This document shows, piece by piece, positions 1-7,798 of a DNA stretch of 34,735 bases (positions within the stretch are counted from its first letter, which is position 1; every line of letters begins with the position of its first letter). Under the pieces are notes generated by a model. The model did not search any database and was not told the DNA's origin. It saw only the letters and a program-made list of their open reading frames with translations. Where the stretch lies: positions 1 to 34,735 of the forward strand of contig VGJY01000024.1 in the NCBI GenBank assembly GCA_016867235.1, in the 5' to 3' direction. Made by a program: the position numbers and the translations under genes. The stretch is from Candidatus Tanganyikabacteria bacterium (GTDB taxonomy: Bacteria; Cyanobacteriota; Sericytochromatia; S15B-MN24; VGJW01).

Positions 1-135
1 AGCTGATTGCTTCGTCATAAAGACCAAGAGATCGCAGTTTGCCTGTTCTGTCTAGCGTTTCAGCGCGGCACGCCCGAAACGAGGCGCTGGAACGCTCGCC
101 ACGCCTCAGCCTCGGCGAGATGTGAAGCAACCTGA

Positions 136-172
136 GGCCTCCGTGCCGGCCGGCAGAGACGCCGGCCCCACC
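136..172. repeat. dispersed GC-rich repeat, copy A
   Basis: Two overlapping units of a repeat family that recurs in this window. The core GGCCTCCGTGCCGGC is at 136-150 on the plus strand. It overlaps a full 24-nt unit in the opposite orientation at 149-172, whose reverse complement begins GGTGGGGCCGGCG and ends CTGCCGGC. The same unit type occurs at 9379-9435, 16527-16656 and 23264-23287. Palindromic arms suggest a structured or REP-like element. Nothing codes for mobility here. The rest of 1-200 shows no gene. Confidence 0.75.
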
Positions 173-200
173 CGAAGTATCAGTTCTTCCCCGAGTCTGC

Positions 201-389
201 CTAGAACCAGTGGTAGTGCATGTGCCGGCGGATATCCCGCAAGGCGCGGGCTTCCTGCTTGCGACGGGCCTTTGTCCGGGGCTCGGGCGCGGCCTCGCTT
301 GCGGGCGGGCTGTCGAACCCGACCTTGGCCAGGACTTCGGGCGAGAGGACGACAAGCTTCGGCTCCACCATCAGCGTGCCTCTGGTCAT
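201..389 (-). CDS. small hypothetical protein (62 aa)
   Basis: A 62-residue protein of unknown function. The ATG is preceded by AGGAG (398-402 on the plus strand) with an 8-nt spacer, good support for a real start. The first half is mildly hydrophobic (PKLVVLSPEVLAKV). The middle is Pro/Ala-rich, and the C-terminus is basic and ends in a His/aromatic cluster (RRHMHYHWF). There is no signal peptide and no clear membrane segment. A second Met at residue 7 is an alternative start. It stands alone, with QueF upstream on the same strand across a hairpin-bearing gap, so it is probably a separate transcript. No family was recognised. Confidence 0.6.
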   Translation of the reverse strand: MTRGTLMVEPKLVVLSPEVLAKVGFDSPPASEAAPEPRTKARRKQEARALRDIRRHMHYHWF

Positions 390-442
390 CTTTTACGCTC
401 CTGGAATCTCTAGGCTGAGGGGTATCAAGGAAAAACTAGGGT

Positions 443-448
443 CTTATA
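443..448 (-). promoter_or_regulatory. candidate -10 box for the small gene at 201-389
   Basis: On the minus strand the hexamer TATAAG lies about 54 nt upstream of the ATG, in a short AT-rich stretch of a GC-rich region. No convincing -35 box lies 16-18 nt upstream; a hairpin (459-479) occupies that place. The assignment rests on one hexamer match and position only. Confidence 0.25.
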
Positions 449-458
449 CAGTTACTCT

Positions 459-479
459 AGCACGGCCCCAGCCCGTGCT
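459..479. terminator. hairpin between queF and the small gene
   Basis: A perfect 7-bp inverted repeat AGCACGG/CCGTGCT has a 7-nt loop. It lies 23-43 nt past the queF stop codon in the queF direction, where a terminator would be expected. No T-run follows on that strand. On the plus strand a TTTTT run follows about 8 nt later, but no gene reads in that direction. It may be a weak or bidirectional terminator. Confidence 0.35.
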
Positions 480-501
480 GGAACGGGTTTTTCCGTGAAG
501 T

Positions 502-942
502 TCAGGCTCGCAGGCGCGCGAGGAGCGCCCGGTCCCCATGGGCGACCGTCACGACCGTCTTGATGCCGCCCCGGAGGGAGAAGTCGCCGATCACCTCGAG
601 CGCGCGCGGCGCGAGCAGGGCCGCCAGGTCGTCCGCGATCCGGTTGGTGACGGCCTCATGGAAGGCTCCCTCGTTGCGGAAGCCGTAGAAATAGAACTTG
701 AGCGACTTGAGCTCCACGCATCTGGCGTCAGGGACGTACGCGATGCGGATCTCGGCGAAGTCGGGCTGGCCCGTGATGGGACAGACGCACGTGAACTCCG
801 CGCACGCGAACGAGATCAGGTAGTCCCGGTCGGGATGGGGATTGCCGAATGCCTCCAGGACGGCGCGGCTGGGTGCCTTGGGCACCTCCGCGGCGTGCCC
901 GAGCAAGGTCAGATCGTCCACGGGACCATTGTATCGCGGCAC
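502..942 (-). CDS. queF: NADPH-dependent 7-cyano-7-deazaguanine reductase QueF
   Basis: Reduces the nitrile of preQ0 to the amine preQ1 in queuosine tRNA modification, in the cytoplasm. The 146-residue length fits the short, single-domain YkvM-type QueF. Visible hallmarks are FTCVCPITGQPDF, with the thioimide-forming Cys54 and proton-donor Asp61, and the family signature VELKSLKFY (residues 76-84) that binds NADPH. The conserved FRNEGAFHE and GGIKT segments follow. The start is GTG at 942; a weak GAG lies just upstream. No other queuosine gene (queC, queD, queE) is in the window, so it is a stand-alone gene here. I looked for a preQ1 riboswitch in the upstream gap and saw no matching aptamer. 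The identification is firm. Confidence 0.95.
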   Translation of the reverse strand: MPRYNGPVDDLTLLGHAAEVPKAPSRAVLEAFGNPHPDRDYLISFACAEFTCVCPITGQPDFAEIRIAYVPDARCVELKSLKFYFYGFRNEGAFHEAVTNRIADDLAALLAPRALEVIGDFSLRGGIKTVVTVAHGDRALLARLRA

Positions 943-1130
943 CTCGGAAAGGCGTGGTTAAGCGTCGGGGTGACGGATCGCAAAATAGGAAAGAAATGGT
1001 TAAGGCCGAGTCCTTTTAACAGACATTTGACGTAAGAAGCGAGCGAGTCTGGGCATAATAAGCGAGGGCAGTTAATGCATAGTTAAGGCCTCTCGGTTTC
1101 CCGGAGACCCTGATAGGGGAGTGTGAGGAC

Positions 1131-1634
1131 ATGGCGAAGAAGACGGTCACCAAGGGCGACGCCGCGATCGAGACTCGCGCCGCGGCAAATCCGCCCGCCC
1201 TCTCGGTCGAGGTCGGGCCCGACATGTCGGTGGGGCCGGTCGCGGTCGACGTGCAAGTCGGCCGGATCGCCGTGCTGGTCGAACCGGGCGAGGAGTCGCA
1301 GGTCCTGTCCTTCCGCGGGGCCGAGTACCACCTCCCGAGGTCGATCGTCTCGCATCCCCTGCCGACGCTGACGTTCCGGCACCTCCAGAAGGTCACCGAG
1401 TACGCCTTCATGGGCAAGCGGGAAAAGGTCGCCAGCGCGGTCAAGCGGGCCATCGCGTCGGCCATCGACACGGCGAGCCTGGTCAAGATCGGCTGCGTGG
1501 CGCACAGCGAAGGCCTGCATGTGGACGCCACCGTCGCCCTGGCGAAGGCGGTGCGGTGCGCGAAGAAGGACCAGAGGCTCAAGGGCATCGCGAACAACGT
1601 CGCGTCCCGCCTCGGCTATCACCTGGGCGGATAG
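1131..1634 (+). CDS. hypothetical protein (167 aa)
   Basis: A 167-residue protein of unknown function. The ATG follows GTGAGGAC, a plausible close-spaced ribosome site. Residues 1-25 are Lys/Ala-rich and probably disordered. Residues 25-65 alternate Val/Ile/Gly as in beta strands. The C-terminal half is Lys/Ala-rich and helical, with KREKVASAVKRAIASAIDTA and a Cys-containing IGCVAHSEGLHVD. There is no signal peptide or membrane helix. The 188-nt gap before it is relatively AT-rich and carries GTTAAGGCC twice (999-1007, 1082-1090), which may be regulatory. A hairpin terminator follows. It stands alone between divergent or convergent neighbours, and I do not recognise the family. Confidence 0.7.
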   Translation: MAKKTVTKGDAAIETRAAANPPALSVEVGPDMSVGPVAVDVQVGRIAVLVEPGEESQVLSFRGAEYHLPRSIVSHPLPTLTFRHLQKVTEYAFMGKREKVASAVKRAIASAIDTASLVKIGCVAHSEGLHVDATVALAKAVRCAKKDQRLKGIANNVASRLGYHLGG

Positions 1635-1660
1635 CCCCTGCTGGAGGAACCCACGGGTAG

Positions 1661-1686
1661 GCCCCTCGCGCTTGCGGGGGGCTTTG
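1661..1686 (+). terminator. rho-independent-like terminator
   Basis: A 9-bp stem GCCCCTCGC / GCGGGGGGC with one T-G wobble and a 4-nt loop is followed by TTTGG. It begins 26 nt after the stop codon of the preceding plus-strand gene. The U-tract is short, as is usual in very GC-rich genomes. Confidence 0.6.
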
Positions 1687-1738
1687 GCTTGCGGGCCTCC
1701 CCCGGCTCGAAAGCCGGTCCTGCCCGGGTGGCGCGGGG

Positions 1739-2986
1739 CTACCGCGCGGCCGCGTGTTCTGTCGCCACCTCGACCTGCGGGCGGGACTCCGCCGCGGTGC
1801 GGGTGGGCCGGGCCTTCCGGCGGCGGTGGGTGAGGTCCAGGGCCGCCCGGGCGACCTGTTCGGCGGCGCCCTCGGCGCGAATCGCATGCTCGCGGAACGA
1901 AAGCGGATCGTGCGGCTTGCCGGACAGGGCGGCCAGGCCCGCGTCGACGCCGTCGCGAACGTAGGCCAGGGGATCGCGCACCACCCGGTAGTGCCCGTCG
2001 GGAACCGCGACCGGCGCGGCCCAGTAGGGAGTGTCCGGCGGAACCACCGCCAGCGCCGGCGTTCCGAGGGCCGCCGCAAGCACGCCTTCGGCTCCGCCCT
2101 GGGAAACGACCGCGCCCACGCCCAGGTACCACGCTCCCGGTTCGAGCTTGCGCCAGTGCCGCGGCGAGACGACCACGGGCCGTTCCACCTTGGCCTCGAC
2201 CAGCACGTCGCGGTACACCCGGAGGGCTTCCGCGCCGTCCCGCGGATGCGGCACGACGAAGGGTTCCAGGCCCTGCTTGCGCACGCCCTCGACGATACCC
2301 GCCAGCAGGGCGGCGACGCGATCTTCCGGCCACCAGTGCCCATGCAGCTTGGTGGCGATCATGACCGGAATGGCGCTCGGATGCAGGCCGAGCACGCGCG
2401 TGACTTCCATGCGCGCGGCGTGGCGCGCCATGCGGGGGCTCTGGGAGGCGAGTTCGCCGCGGACGATCCGCTCGAGCACGGGCGAGCCGGCGATGGTGTG
2501 CCGGGCGCCCGGTGGAAGGGAGGGGGCGAACGCCGGTCCCCAGAGGGCGATGCCGTCCCAGGGCATGCGGGCGTGGCTCCGATCGCCCTCGGACGCGTCC
2601 GGGGTGGTAGCGCCGCGCGCCAGCAGGTAGTCGGGATCGAGGGAGGGCGGCGGGGGATCGCCGTAGAACGCGCCGCGCTGTATGGCCAGGATGCGCCCGC
2701 CGCGCTCCCGGACGGCACCGGCCGCGGCGGCCGCCCAGCCGGCCAGGGGATGCCAGGGATCCGCGTGGACGAGCAGCACGTCGCAGATGGGCCCGGCGGT
2801 TGGCAGCAGCGAGGCAAGCAAGGGGCCCGGGCCGGCGGGAACGCCCTCGCACACCCCGGGCCACCGCGGCGCGACCGCGGCGACCGCCGCCCGGTGGGGG
2901 GGGATGGCCCGCAGCACGGGCAGCAAGGCCTCGGCGGCTCCCGGGTGCGAAAGCAGCGCGTGAACCTGCGGCAACCTTTGCGTCAC
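1739..2986 (-). CDS. GT-B-fold glycosyltransferase-like / UDP-GlcNAc 2-epimerase-like protein
   Basis: A 415-residue protein with the feel of a two-Rossmann GT-B protein. An N-terminal half holds DVLLVHADPWHPLAGWAA and GGRILAIQRGAF. A C-terminal half begins VMIATKLHGHWWPEDR and contains the typical nucleotide-sugar loop VVSQGGAEGVLAAALGTP (around residues 288-305), analogous to the SGG/EA segment of epimerases and MurG-like enzymes. The last 35 residues are basic and low in complexity. Start is GTG with AGG five bases upstream. It is convergent with the gene at 1131-1634 and has no sugar-biosynthesis neighbours, so the donor and acceptor are unknown. It could also be related to the CDP-glycerol transferase or lipid-A-disaccharide synthase type. 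The fold assignment is moderate and the function is open. Confidence 0.6.
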   Translation of the reverse strand: MTQRLPQVHALLSHPGAAEALLPVLRAIPPHRAAVAAVAPRWPGVCEGVPAGPGPLLASLLPTAGPICDVLLVHADPWHPLAGWAAAAAGAVRERGGRILAIQRGAFYGDPPPPSLDPDYLLARGATTPDASEGDRSHARMPWDGIALWGPAFAPSLPPGARHTIAGSPVLERIVRGELASQSPRMARHAARMEVTRVLGLHPSAIPVMIATKLHGHWWPEDRVAALLAGIVEGVRKQGLEPFVVPHPRDGAEALRVYRDVLVEAKVERPVVVSPRHWRKLEPGAWYLGVGAVVSQGGAEGVLAAALGTPALAVVPPDTPYWAAPVAVPDGHYRVVRDPLAYVRDGVDAGLAALSGKPHDPLSFREHAIRAEGAAEQVARAALDLTHRRRKARPTRTAAESRPQVEVATEHAAAR

Positions 2987-3038
2987 GGAGCCTACATACC
3001 CGGACGCCCCTCAGCTAATTAGCGTGGGTTGTCGGGCC

Positions 3039-3054
3039 GGAGGATCACTCCTCC
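3039..3054 (-). terminator. hairpin at the universal stress protein stop codon
   Basis: A perfect 6-bp stem GGAGGA/TCCTCC with a 4-nt loop spans the stop codon of the universal stress protein gene. There is no T-run, so it may be a weak terminator or chance. Confidence 0.25.
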
Positions 3055-3500
3055 TTGAGCGAGGAATCCTTCACGACCAGCACCGGGCAGGGCGCCTCGT
3101 TGACGACGCGGCTGGACACGCTGCCCAGCAGGAGCTTCCGGAAGCCGGTGCGCCCGTGCGAGCCGAGCACGGCCAGTTCGATCCCCTCCTGGCGTATGAA
3201 ATCCAGGATCTCGCCGCCGGGATCGCCTTGCCGGAACACGAGTTTCGCCTCCAGTCCCCGTCCGCGCAGGTACTCGTCGGCCTCCGCCAGGTGCTGCTCG
3301 GCCTCGGCCTTGACCTGCTGCGCCAGCAGGGTGAAGTCGACGTACGGCGGGCCCATCATGCCGGTCACGTCGGGCATGACCGGATTGGGAGCGATCGTGA
3401 GGACCACGACGGACGCCCCGGCCAGGTTCACGAGGTCCGGGAGCCGGCGCATCGCCACCTTGGAGATCGCCGACCCGTCGATCGCCAGCAGCACCTTCAT
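3045..3500 (-). CDS. universal stress protein (UspA family)
   Basis: A single-domain cytoplasmic universal stress protein of about 151 residues. It starts MKVLLAIDGSAIS, the usual first strand with the Asp that contacts ATP. It ends with the ATP-phosphate loop GSHGRTGFRKLLLGSVS, an exact G-x2-G-x9-G-[ST] pattern, followed by CPVLVVKD. Such proteins bind ATP and help survival in stress or growth arrest. An upstream TTG would add 12 residues, but homology begins at the ATG I chose. Neither start has a clear ribosome site. The gene diverges from ribD across a gap of about 90 nt. Confidence 0.9.
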   Translation of the reverse strand: MKVLLAIDGSAISKVAMRRLPDLVNLAGASVVVLTIAPNPVMPDVTGMMGPPYVDFTLLAQQVKAEAEQHLAEADEYLRGRGLEAKLVFRQGDPGGEILDFIRQEGIELAVLGSHGRTGFRKLLLGSVSSRVVNEAPCPVLVVKDSSLKEE

Positions 3501-3589
3501 GTCGTTCACTATCACGTAGAGGGGCACGAGGGTCAACGTGCTAAACTACCCAGATGGGGCGCCATGCCCCGAGGGACACTGCACTACAT

Positions 3590-4717
3590 ATGAGCACCGT
3601 TTCGACTCCCGCCGGCACCACCGACACCGCCTTCATGCGGCGCGCCATCGAACTTTCCGAATTCGGGCGCGGTTGGACCAGTCCCGGTCCCATGGCCGGC
3701 GCGGTGGTGGTCAAGGACGGCGAGGTCGTCGGCGAGGGCTTCTACCAGGGCGGCGGCAGTCCCCACGCCGAACCGTGCGCGCTGGGCGCCGCCGCCGAAC
3801 GCGCCCAGGGAGCCACGCTCTACGTCACCATCGAGCCCTGCTTCTCCCGGACCCGGGAATCCTGCATATCGCGCATCGCCGAGTCCGGCGTCGCCCGCGT
3901 GGTGATCGGCGCCGAGGATCCCAATCCCGTGGCCGCCGGCAAGGGCGTCGCGGCCCTGCGGGAGCGCGGCGTCGAGGTGCACGTCGGCGTCGAGGAGCAG
4001 GTCATCCGCCGCGGCAACGAGGCGTCCTACAAGTTTCTCGCGACGCGGCGGCCGTTCGTGGCCCTGTTCGGCACGATGAGCTTCGACGGCCGGGTGGCCA
4101 CGTCCATCGGCGAGAAGCCGGAGGCGCCTCGCAGTGCCGTGGACCTGCTGCGAGCGTCGCACGACGCCGTGCTGGTCGGCGTGAGCACCGTCGTGCAGGA
4201 CGATCCCGAGATCACCACCCATCTGGAGCGCGCCCGCAACCCCCTGTGCATCGTCGTGGACGGCATGGCCCGCACGCCCGTTTCGGCGCGGATCCTGGGC
4301 AACAAGGGCGCGGGCGCCCGCCCGCAGGCGCTGGTCGTGACGACGCGTTTCGCGCCGGACGACAAGCTGCGCGAGCTCAAGGCCGCCGGGGCGGAGGTGC
4401 TCGTGGCGCCCGAGGAGGGCGATCCTCTCGCCGCCAACATCGATCTCAATCGCCTCCTCACGCTCCTTGGCAAGCGCGAGGTGGCCTCGGTGCTGATCGA
4501 GGGTGGCGGCACGCTCAGCGACGCGGCCCTCGCTGCCGGCCTCATCGACAAGATCTACCTCTACGTCCACCCGGCCATTCTCGGCGGCGCCTCCGCTCCG
4601 GGCCTCGTGGGCGGCCTCGGCGCGTCGTTCGTCGAGGAAGCGCCCGCCGTCTCCAGGCTCGGCTGCCGGCCCTGCGGCGAAGGGTTGCTGCTGGAAGGCT
4701 ACCTGGGCGCCACGTAG
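3590..4717 (+). CDS. ribD: bifunctional riboflavin biosynthesis protein RibD
   Basis: Deaminates the pyrimidine ring and reduces the ribose side chain of an early riboflavin precursor. The deaminase half has the zinc site PHAEP (His59, Glu61) and EPCFSRTRESC (Cys84, Cys92). The usual PCSHxGRTPPC form is altered: the spacing between the cysteines is one residue shorter and the SHxG element is missing. The substrate loop reads SPGPMAG where PNP is usual. The reductase half (from about residue 140) has FGTMSFDGRVATS and VLIEGGGTLSD. The 375-aa length is normal. The chosen ATG (Met13 of the longer frame) follows GAGGGA at 13 nt; an ATG at 3554 is possible. No ribE, ribA/B or ribH lies nearby. A RibD-like paralog with another substrate cannot be excluded. 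Confidence 0.82.
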   Translation: MSTVSTPAGTTDTAFMRRAIELSEFGRGWTSPGPMAGAVVVKDGEVVGEGFYQGGGSPHAEPCALGAAAERAQGATLYVTIEPCFSRTRESCISRIAESGVARVVIGAEDPNPVAAGKGVAALRERGVEVHVGVEEQVIRRGNEASYKFLATRRPFVALFGTMSFDGRVATSIGEKPEAPRSAVDLLRASHDAVLVGVSTVVQDDPEITTHLERARNPLCIVVDGMARTPVSARILGNKGAGARPQALVVTTRFAPDDKLRELKAAGAEVLVAPEEGDPLAANIDLNRLLTLLGKREVASVLIEGGGTLSDAALAAGLIDKIYLYVHPAILGGASAPGLVGGLGASFVEEAPAVSRLGCRPCGEGLLLEGYLGAT

Positions 4718-4731
4718 CCCCCGCGGGGACT

Positions 4732-5556
4732 CTAGCCCTTTACGGCGCCCTCCATCAGGCCTCGCAGGAAGAAGCGCTGCAGGGCGATGAAGACCGCGAT
4801 GGCGGGAAGGACGGCCACGGCGGTGGCAGCCATCAGCAGCGGCCAGTTGGTGGTCTCGGCCATCTGGTTCTGGAACTTGGCCAGGCCCACGGGCAGCGTG
4901 AACAGGGCGTCGGAGTTGGTCACGACCAGCGGCCACATGAAGGTGTTCCAGGACGCCAGGAACTGGAAGATGCCCAGCGTGGCCACCGCCGGCAGGGCCG
5001 TGGGCAGGGCCACGCGCCAGAAGAATTGCCACGGGTTGCAGCCGTCGAGACGGGCGGCGTCCTCGAGTTCCTGCGGCAGGTTGAGGAACCATTGCCTGAA
5101 CAGGAAGACGCCGAAGGCGCCGGCCAGATCGGGCACGATGAGCGCCCAGTAGGTGTCCACCCAGCCGATGCGAGCCATCATCGCGAACAGCGGCACCAGG
5201 TTGACCTGCACCGGCACCATCATCGTCGTCAGGATGGCGAAGAAGAGCACGTTGCGGCCCGGGAAGCGCAGGCGGGCGAATGCGTAGCCGGCCATCGCCC
5301 CGGTCGCGAGTTGCCCGGCCACGGTCAGGAGGGCGATCAGCACGCTGTTGCCGAAATACGTGAGCAGCGAACTGGAGGTGAACGCCCGCACGTAATTCTC
5401 GAAGGTGGCCGGCCGGGGGATGAACTCGGGCGGATACGTGACGCTCTGCTGGTAGGTCATGATCGACGTGGAGAGCAGCAGGGCGAACGGGAAGGCGCAG
5501 GCTAAGGCGCCCAGCGTCAGGGCCGTGTAGGCGGCAACCTTGCGGAGGTCGGGCAT
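4732..5556 (-). CDS. carbohydrate ABC transporter permease, MalG/UgpE type
   Basis: Inner-membrane permease subunit of a sugar importer, 274 aa, with about six membrane helices (roughly 8-30, 68-92, 103-125, 136-156, 188-210, 238-260). The cytoplasmic EAA loop that docks the ATPase is clear at 163-188 (LEDAARLDGCNPWQFFWRVA), and FQFLASWNTFMWPLV is typical of the MalG group. It is the last gene of a three-gene operon. The ATG starts 3 nt after the stop of the other permease gene, so the two are almost certainly co-translated. The substrate cannot be read from sequence; oligosaccharides or glycerol-phosphate-type ligands are usual. A short GC palindrome (4719-4728) between this gene and convergent ribD may end both transcripts. 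Confidence 0.93.
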   Translation of the reverse strand: MPDLRKVAAYTALTLGALACAFPFALLLSTSIMTYQQSVTYPPEFIPRPATFENYVRAFTSSSLLTYFGNSVLIALLTVAGQLATGAMAGYAFARLRFPGRNVLFFAILTTMMVPVQVNLVPLFAMMARIGWVDTYWALIVPDLAGAFGVFLFRQWFLNLPQELEDAARLDGCNPWQFFWRVALPTALPAVATLGIFQFLASWNTFMWPLVVTNSDALFTLPVGLAKFQNQMAETTNWPLLMAATAVAVLPAIAVFIALQRFFLRGLMEGAVKG

Positions 5557-5559
5557 GGC

Positions 5560-6480
5560 CTACGTCCCCTCCTCCTGGTGCACCCATCGCTTGCGCAGCG
5601 ACCACTGCATCAACGTCAGCGCCAGGAGCACGGCGAAGAGCATGTAGGCCAGGGCCGAGGCCTTGCCGAGCTTGAAGTAGGTGAAGGCGTTCTGGAACAG
5701 CCAGTAGACCACCACGGTGGTGGCGCGGCGCGGGCCGCCCTGCGTCATCAGGTAGACCGAGTCGAAGGTCTGGAACGCCCGGATGGTGGCCATGATGCCC
5801 ACCAGCAGCAGCGTGGGGCCCAGCAGGGGCATGGTGATGCGGAAGAAGCGCGTGACACCCGAGGCGCCGTCCACCGCCGCGGCCTCGGTGTACTCGGGCG
5901 GAATGGCCTGCAATCCGGCCAGGAAGAGGATCATGGTGTAGCCCAGGCTCTTCCAAACGCTCATGACGACCAGGCACGGCAGGGCGAAGCGCGGATCCGA
6001 CAGCCAGTGGACCTTCTCGGCGCCGAACCAGCCGATCACCACGTTGAGGATGCCGAAGCCCGGGTCGTAGATCCACTCCCAGACGATGCTCACGGCCACC
6101 ATCGAGGTGACCACCGGCAGGAAGTAGGCGGTGCGGAAGATCGCCAGGCCGCGGATCTTCTGGTTGAGGGCCACCGCCAGGGCCAGGGCGATCACCATGT
6201 CCAGCACGACGTACAGCACCACGAACCACAGCGTGTTGCCGACGACCTTGTAAAACAGCGGGTCCTGCAGCAGGGCCTGGTAGTTGTCCATCCCGACCCA
6301 CCGCGGGGTACCGAGCAGATCCCACGACGTGAAGCTGATGGCGAACGAGCCGACCGTGGGGAGCAGCGAGAAGACGCCGATGACCGCGAGCGCCGGCATG
6401 ATGAACAGCCACGCCCAGTTGGCCTCGTGGCGGAGGGGGTGGCCCTTGGAGGGGCCGGCCGGCAGACTTTCGACGCCCAT
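5560..6480 (-). CDS. carbohydrate ABC transporter permease, MalF/UgpA type
   Basis: Inner-membrane partner permease, 306 aa. The first helix is at about 22-48 (WAWLFIMPALAVIGVFSLLP). The MalF-group signature WDLLGTPRWVGMDNY follows, then five more helices. The EAA loop is at 196-221 (EYTEAAAVDGASGVTRFFRI). The frame stays open far upstream, but family homology starts at this ATG, which overlaps the stop codon of the binding-protein gene by one base (TGATG), a classic translational coupling signal. With the MalG-type subunit it forms the channel. No ATP-binding subunit is encoded in the window, so a shared MsmX/UgpC-type ATPase elsewhere is likely. Confidence 0.93.
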   Translation of the reverse strand: MGVESLPAGPSKGHPLRHEANWAWLFIMPALAVIGVFSLLPTVGSFAISFTSWDLLGTPRWVGMDNYQALLQDPLFYKVVGNTLWFVVLYVVLDMVIALALAVALNQKIRGLAIFRTAYFLPVVTSMVAVSIVWEWIYDPGFGILNVVIGWFGAEKVHWLSDPRFALPCLVVMSVWKSLGYTMILFLAGLQAIPPEYTEAAAVDGASGVTRFFRITMPLLGPTLLLVGIMATIRAFQTFDSVYLMTQGGPRRATTVVVYWLFQNAFTYFKLGKASALAYMLFAVLLALTLMQWSLRKRWVHQEEGT

Positions 6481-7730
6481 CAGGACTCCCGGAGGAGCGC
6501 GGTGATGCGCTCGCACAGCGGCTTGACGGCCTTGTCCACTGGCTCCTCGCCGGTCCAGGCCGGGGCCAGGTTGTCGATCAGTTCCCACGTGATCTCGTCG
6601 TAGGCCATCGGCACGCGTTGCGGCCGGCCGGTTTCGATCACATCCAGGAAGACCTGGGAACTGGCGGGCTTGCCCGCGAGGAAGGCCGGCGAATTGGCCA
6701 CGTCGGGCCGCGACGGCACGATGAGGCCGGATTTCGTGAACTGCTCGATGCTCCAGCGGCTGGCCAGGAACTTGACCAGCTTCCAGGCTTCTTCCTGCTT
6801 CGGCGAATCCTTGGCGATGCCCCAGCCGCTCGAATCGGTATCCACGATGGAGCCGGCCGGCCCGCGGGGGAAGGGCGCGACGTCCCAGTCGAAGGTCAGC
6901 TTCTTGCGGTACCCCGGCACGGCCCACCGGCCGTAGACGAACATCGCCAGCTTCCCCTGGGCGAAGAGTTGCGTCATGCGGGCGTTGCCCGACTCCTTGT
7001 CGGTGGGCGCGTAGTGGTGCTTGTTGCGCAGGTCCACGTAGAAGTTCAGGCCCTGCAAGGCCGGCGGGTCGGCGAGCGTGCAGCGGGACATGGACTCGTC
7101 CATGATGTCGCCGCCGTGCGACCAGACGTAAGGCGTCCAGACCAGGGGCTGGGGCTGGAAGCCAATAGCCCACTGCTCGCCGGGCCTGGTCAGCCTGGGC
7201 GCGATGCGCAGCAGATCGGCGAAGGTCCAGCCGGCCTCGGGGTAGCGCACGCCGGCCGCGTCGAAGAGATCCTTGTTGTAGAACACGACCAGGTTGGACA
7301 GGTCCCGGGGGATGCCGTACAGCTTGCCCTTCCACGACATGGCCTTCATGACCTGCGGATAGAAGTCGCTCGCCCCGAGGTCCGGGTCCTCCTCCAGCAG
7401 GGGGCCGAGATCCCGGAAGACGCCGCGGTCGGCAAAACCCGGCAGCGCCTCGTTGGAGATGAACATGACGTCGGGGACACGGGCGGCCGCCACCACCATC
7501 CGCAGCTTGTGAGCGTAGTCCTTGGGGAAGTGCTGCAGCTCCACCGGGATCTCGGTGCGGCGCGTGAACTCGGCGAGAATGGGCTTCAGGATGTCCATCT
7601 CGTCGATGGAGCCCCAGGTGCTGAACGCCAGGCCCTGCCGCGCCGGCCCGGCGCAGCCCGCCAGGACGGCGAGGGCGGCCGAGAGTGCCAGCAGCGACTT
7701 GCGGGGACTGAGCAGCATTCGAGCCGCCAT
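6480..7730 (-). CDS. sugar ABC transporter substrate-binding lipoprotein
   Basis: Extracytoplasmic solute-binding protein (family 1, MalE/UgpB-like), 416 aa from the chosen ATG. Residues 1-26 are a lipoprotein signal (basic start, hydrophobic core, lipobox LAVLAGC, Cys26). Family features follow: FSTWGSIDEMDILKPILAEF, PDVMFISNEALPGF, YGIPRDLSNLVVFYNKDLFD, and the late motif SSGWGIAKDSPKQEEAWKLV. It captures the sugar and delivers it to the two permeases encoded directly downstream. The frame is open for 44 more codons upstream, but those residues are not signal-like. The ribosome site is weak (TAGGTAGTGG). The gene diverges from the GNAT operon; the 68-nt gap holds a hairpin or operator-like palindrome. 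Confidence 0.93.
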   Translation of the reverse strand: MAARMLLSPRKSLLALSAALAVLAGCAGPARQGLAFSTWGSIDEMDILKPILAEFTRRTEIPVELQHFPKDYAHKLRMVVAAARVPDVMFISNEALPGFADRGVFRDLGPLLEEDPDLGASDFYPQVMKAMSWKGKLYGIPRDLSNLVVFYNKDLFDAAGVRYPEAGWTFADLLRIAPRLTRPGEQWAIGFQPQPLVWTPYVWSHGGDIMDESMSRCTLADPPALQGLNFYVDLRNKHHYAPTDKESGNARMTQLFAQGKLAMFVYGRWAVPGYRKKLTFDWDVAPFPRGPAGSIVDTDSSGWGIAKDSPKQEEAWKLVKFLASRWSIEQFTKSGLIVPSRPDVANSPAFLAGKPASSQVFLDVIETGRPQRVPMAYDEITWELIDNLAPAWTGEEPVDKAVKPLCERITALLRES

Positions 7731-7747
7731 GGTACCACTACCTATCG

Positions 7748-7762
7748 CCGGGCTTGGCCCGG
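7748..7762. promoter_or_regulatory. palindrome in the divergent sugar transporter / GNAT control region
   Basis: A perfect 6-bp inverted repeat CCGGGC/GCCCGG with a 3-nt spacer sits between the divergent start codons (7730 and 7799). The location suggests a shared operator, but GC palindromes are common in this DNA and no regulator gene is adjacent. Confidence 0.2.
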
Positions 7763-7798
7763 GAGTGACCAGCCCACTTCTAATCCGAGACTCCAGCC

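Noticed and set aside
1027-1059. Sigma-70 promoter TTGACG ... CATAAT upstream of the gene at 1131
   Set aside because: Both boxes look good, but the spacer is 21 nt, outside the normal 15-19 nt range.
943-1060. preQ1 riboswitch upstream of queF
   Set aside because: No aptamer-like hairpin with the A-rich tail and anti-Shine-Dalgarno sequence was seen in the upstream gap.
3584-6412. Very long minus-strand open frame (over 900 codons) across ribD and the permease genes
   Set aside because: It is antisense to ribD and frame-shifted against two clear permeases. It has high-GC shadow composition (Arg, Gly, Pro, His) and no domain.
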